NCBI RefSeq assembly: GCF_000384815.1
Contig: NZ_ARQF01000020.1
Span: forward strand, 496,001 to 560,000
DNA: 64,000 nt
Direction: 5' to 3'
Source of the DNA: Halodesulfovibrio aestuarii DSM 17919 = ATCC 29578
Lineage (GTDB): Bacteria > Desulfobacterota > Desulfovibrionia > Desulfovibrionales > Desulfovibrionaceae
Below are positions 63,795 to 64,000 of this stretch, piece by piece (positions within the stretch are counted from its first letter, which is position 1; each line of letters starts with the position of its first letter). The position numbers and the translations under genes are program-made. Below the pieces are notes generated by a model, which saw only the letters and a list, made by a program, of their open reading frames with translations, was not told where the DNA came from and ran no database searches.

Positions 63795-64000
63795 ATGCAA
63801 ACTAAAGAATTCACTATAAAATGGGGCATGGCAATTGACCTCGACAAATGCACCGGTTGTGGTGCCTGCATGGTTGCATGTCAGGCAGAAAACAACCTTG
63901 CACCAATTGCCGATGCTTCCAATAAAATCAAAGTAATGAACTGGATCACAGTCTACGAACTGTCCAACGGTAAACCTTACCCTGAACACGACGTAGCCTA
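63795..64000 (+). CDS. qrcC: Menaquinone reductase, iron-sulfur subunit QrcC (partial, runs off the window)
   Basis: ATG 63795, with AGGGA upstream, starts a frame open to the window edge (68 codons). It begins [19 protein letters not shown] and carries the ferredoxin-type motif [11 protein letters not shown] at about 19-29. QrcC transfers electrons between QrcA and the membrane subunit QrcD. Only the N-terminus is present. Confidence 0.9.
   Translation, partial: MQTKEFTIKWGMAIDLDKCTGCGACMVACQAENNLAPIADASNKIKVMNWITVYELSNGKPYPEHDVA

Noticed and set aside
1-64000. CRISPR array
   Set aside because: No regularly spaced repeats were seen; the only clear direct repeats are the att pair and the two 17-mers near 37.9 kb.

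Overview
The window reads as chromosomal DNA of a sulfate-reducing bacterium of the Desulfovibrionaceae. The evidence is a Tat-exported periplasmic [FeFe] hydrogenase with its HydGEF maturases, the Qrc menaquinone reductase cluster at the right edge, a COG1900-type (DUF39) homocysteine synthesis protein, abundant sigma-54 regulators and multihaem cytochrome. The moderate, rather AT-rich composition would suit Halodesulfovibrio-like relatives, but the genus is an inference.

Layout. 0.4-2.4 kb: a chemoreceptor. 2.9-8.5 kb: hydA-hydB-hydG-hydE-hydF, with strong hairpins ahead of hydA, hydG and hydE. 9.0-13.8 kb: a ribose operon (rbsDACBK). 14.1-19.3 kb: DUF4390 protein, NtrY-like kinase, an SDR epimerase and NtrX-like regulator. 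19.6-28.5 kb (minus strand): a coiled-coil membrane protein with an L,D-transpeptidase, pyrE, purB, an FmdB zinc ribbon, a 36-residue basic protein, the DUF39 homocysteine protein, a REC-TPR protein whose receiver lacks the usual Asp, and a potassium channel. 28.8-33.3 kb: a ZraSR-like two-component system divergent from a ZraP/Spy-like periplasmic protein with a sigma-54 promoter, followed by a structured RNA region. 34.3-35.0 kb: an ArsM-like methyltransferase that appears to be a selenoprotein. 36.4-37.9 kb: an AzgA-type purine permease with a structured leader. 38.4-46.6 kb: wecB, nfrB-like, nfrA-like and DUF4434 genes, a likely c-di-GMP-controlled polysaccharide secretion locus. 46.8-49.8 kb: two paralogous PAS-GGDEF proteins, one with a degenerate GGGEF site, separated by a broken sigma-54 regulator joined to an acetyltransferase remnant. 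50.3-52.9 kb: metE behind a cobalamin riboswitch. 53.0-58.7 kb: a decayed island in tRNA-Ser, bounded by a 63-bp direct repeat, carrying a MntA/HepT toxin-antitoxin pair, a dead IS481-type element and a chemoreceptor. 58.9-60.6 kb: a hybrid histidine kinase. 61.1-64.0 kb: qrcA, qrcB and the start of qrcC.

How the genes work together. HydAB oxidises or produces H2 in the periplasm and Qrc passes electrons from the periplasmic cytochrome c3 pool to menaquinone, so both ends of the window serve the same respiratory chain. DUF39 and MetE form consecutive steps of methionine synthesis, with MetE shut off when cobalamin is available. The wecB-nfrBA locus has c-di-GMP receptor repeats on the glycosyltransferase and two diguanylate-cyclase-type genes just downstream. 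The strongest candidate for something new is the in-frame UGA, followed by a SECIS-like hairpin, in the ArsM-like gene. The next strongest are the nfr-type secretion locus and the tRNA-Ser island.
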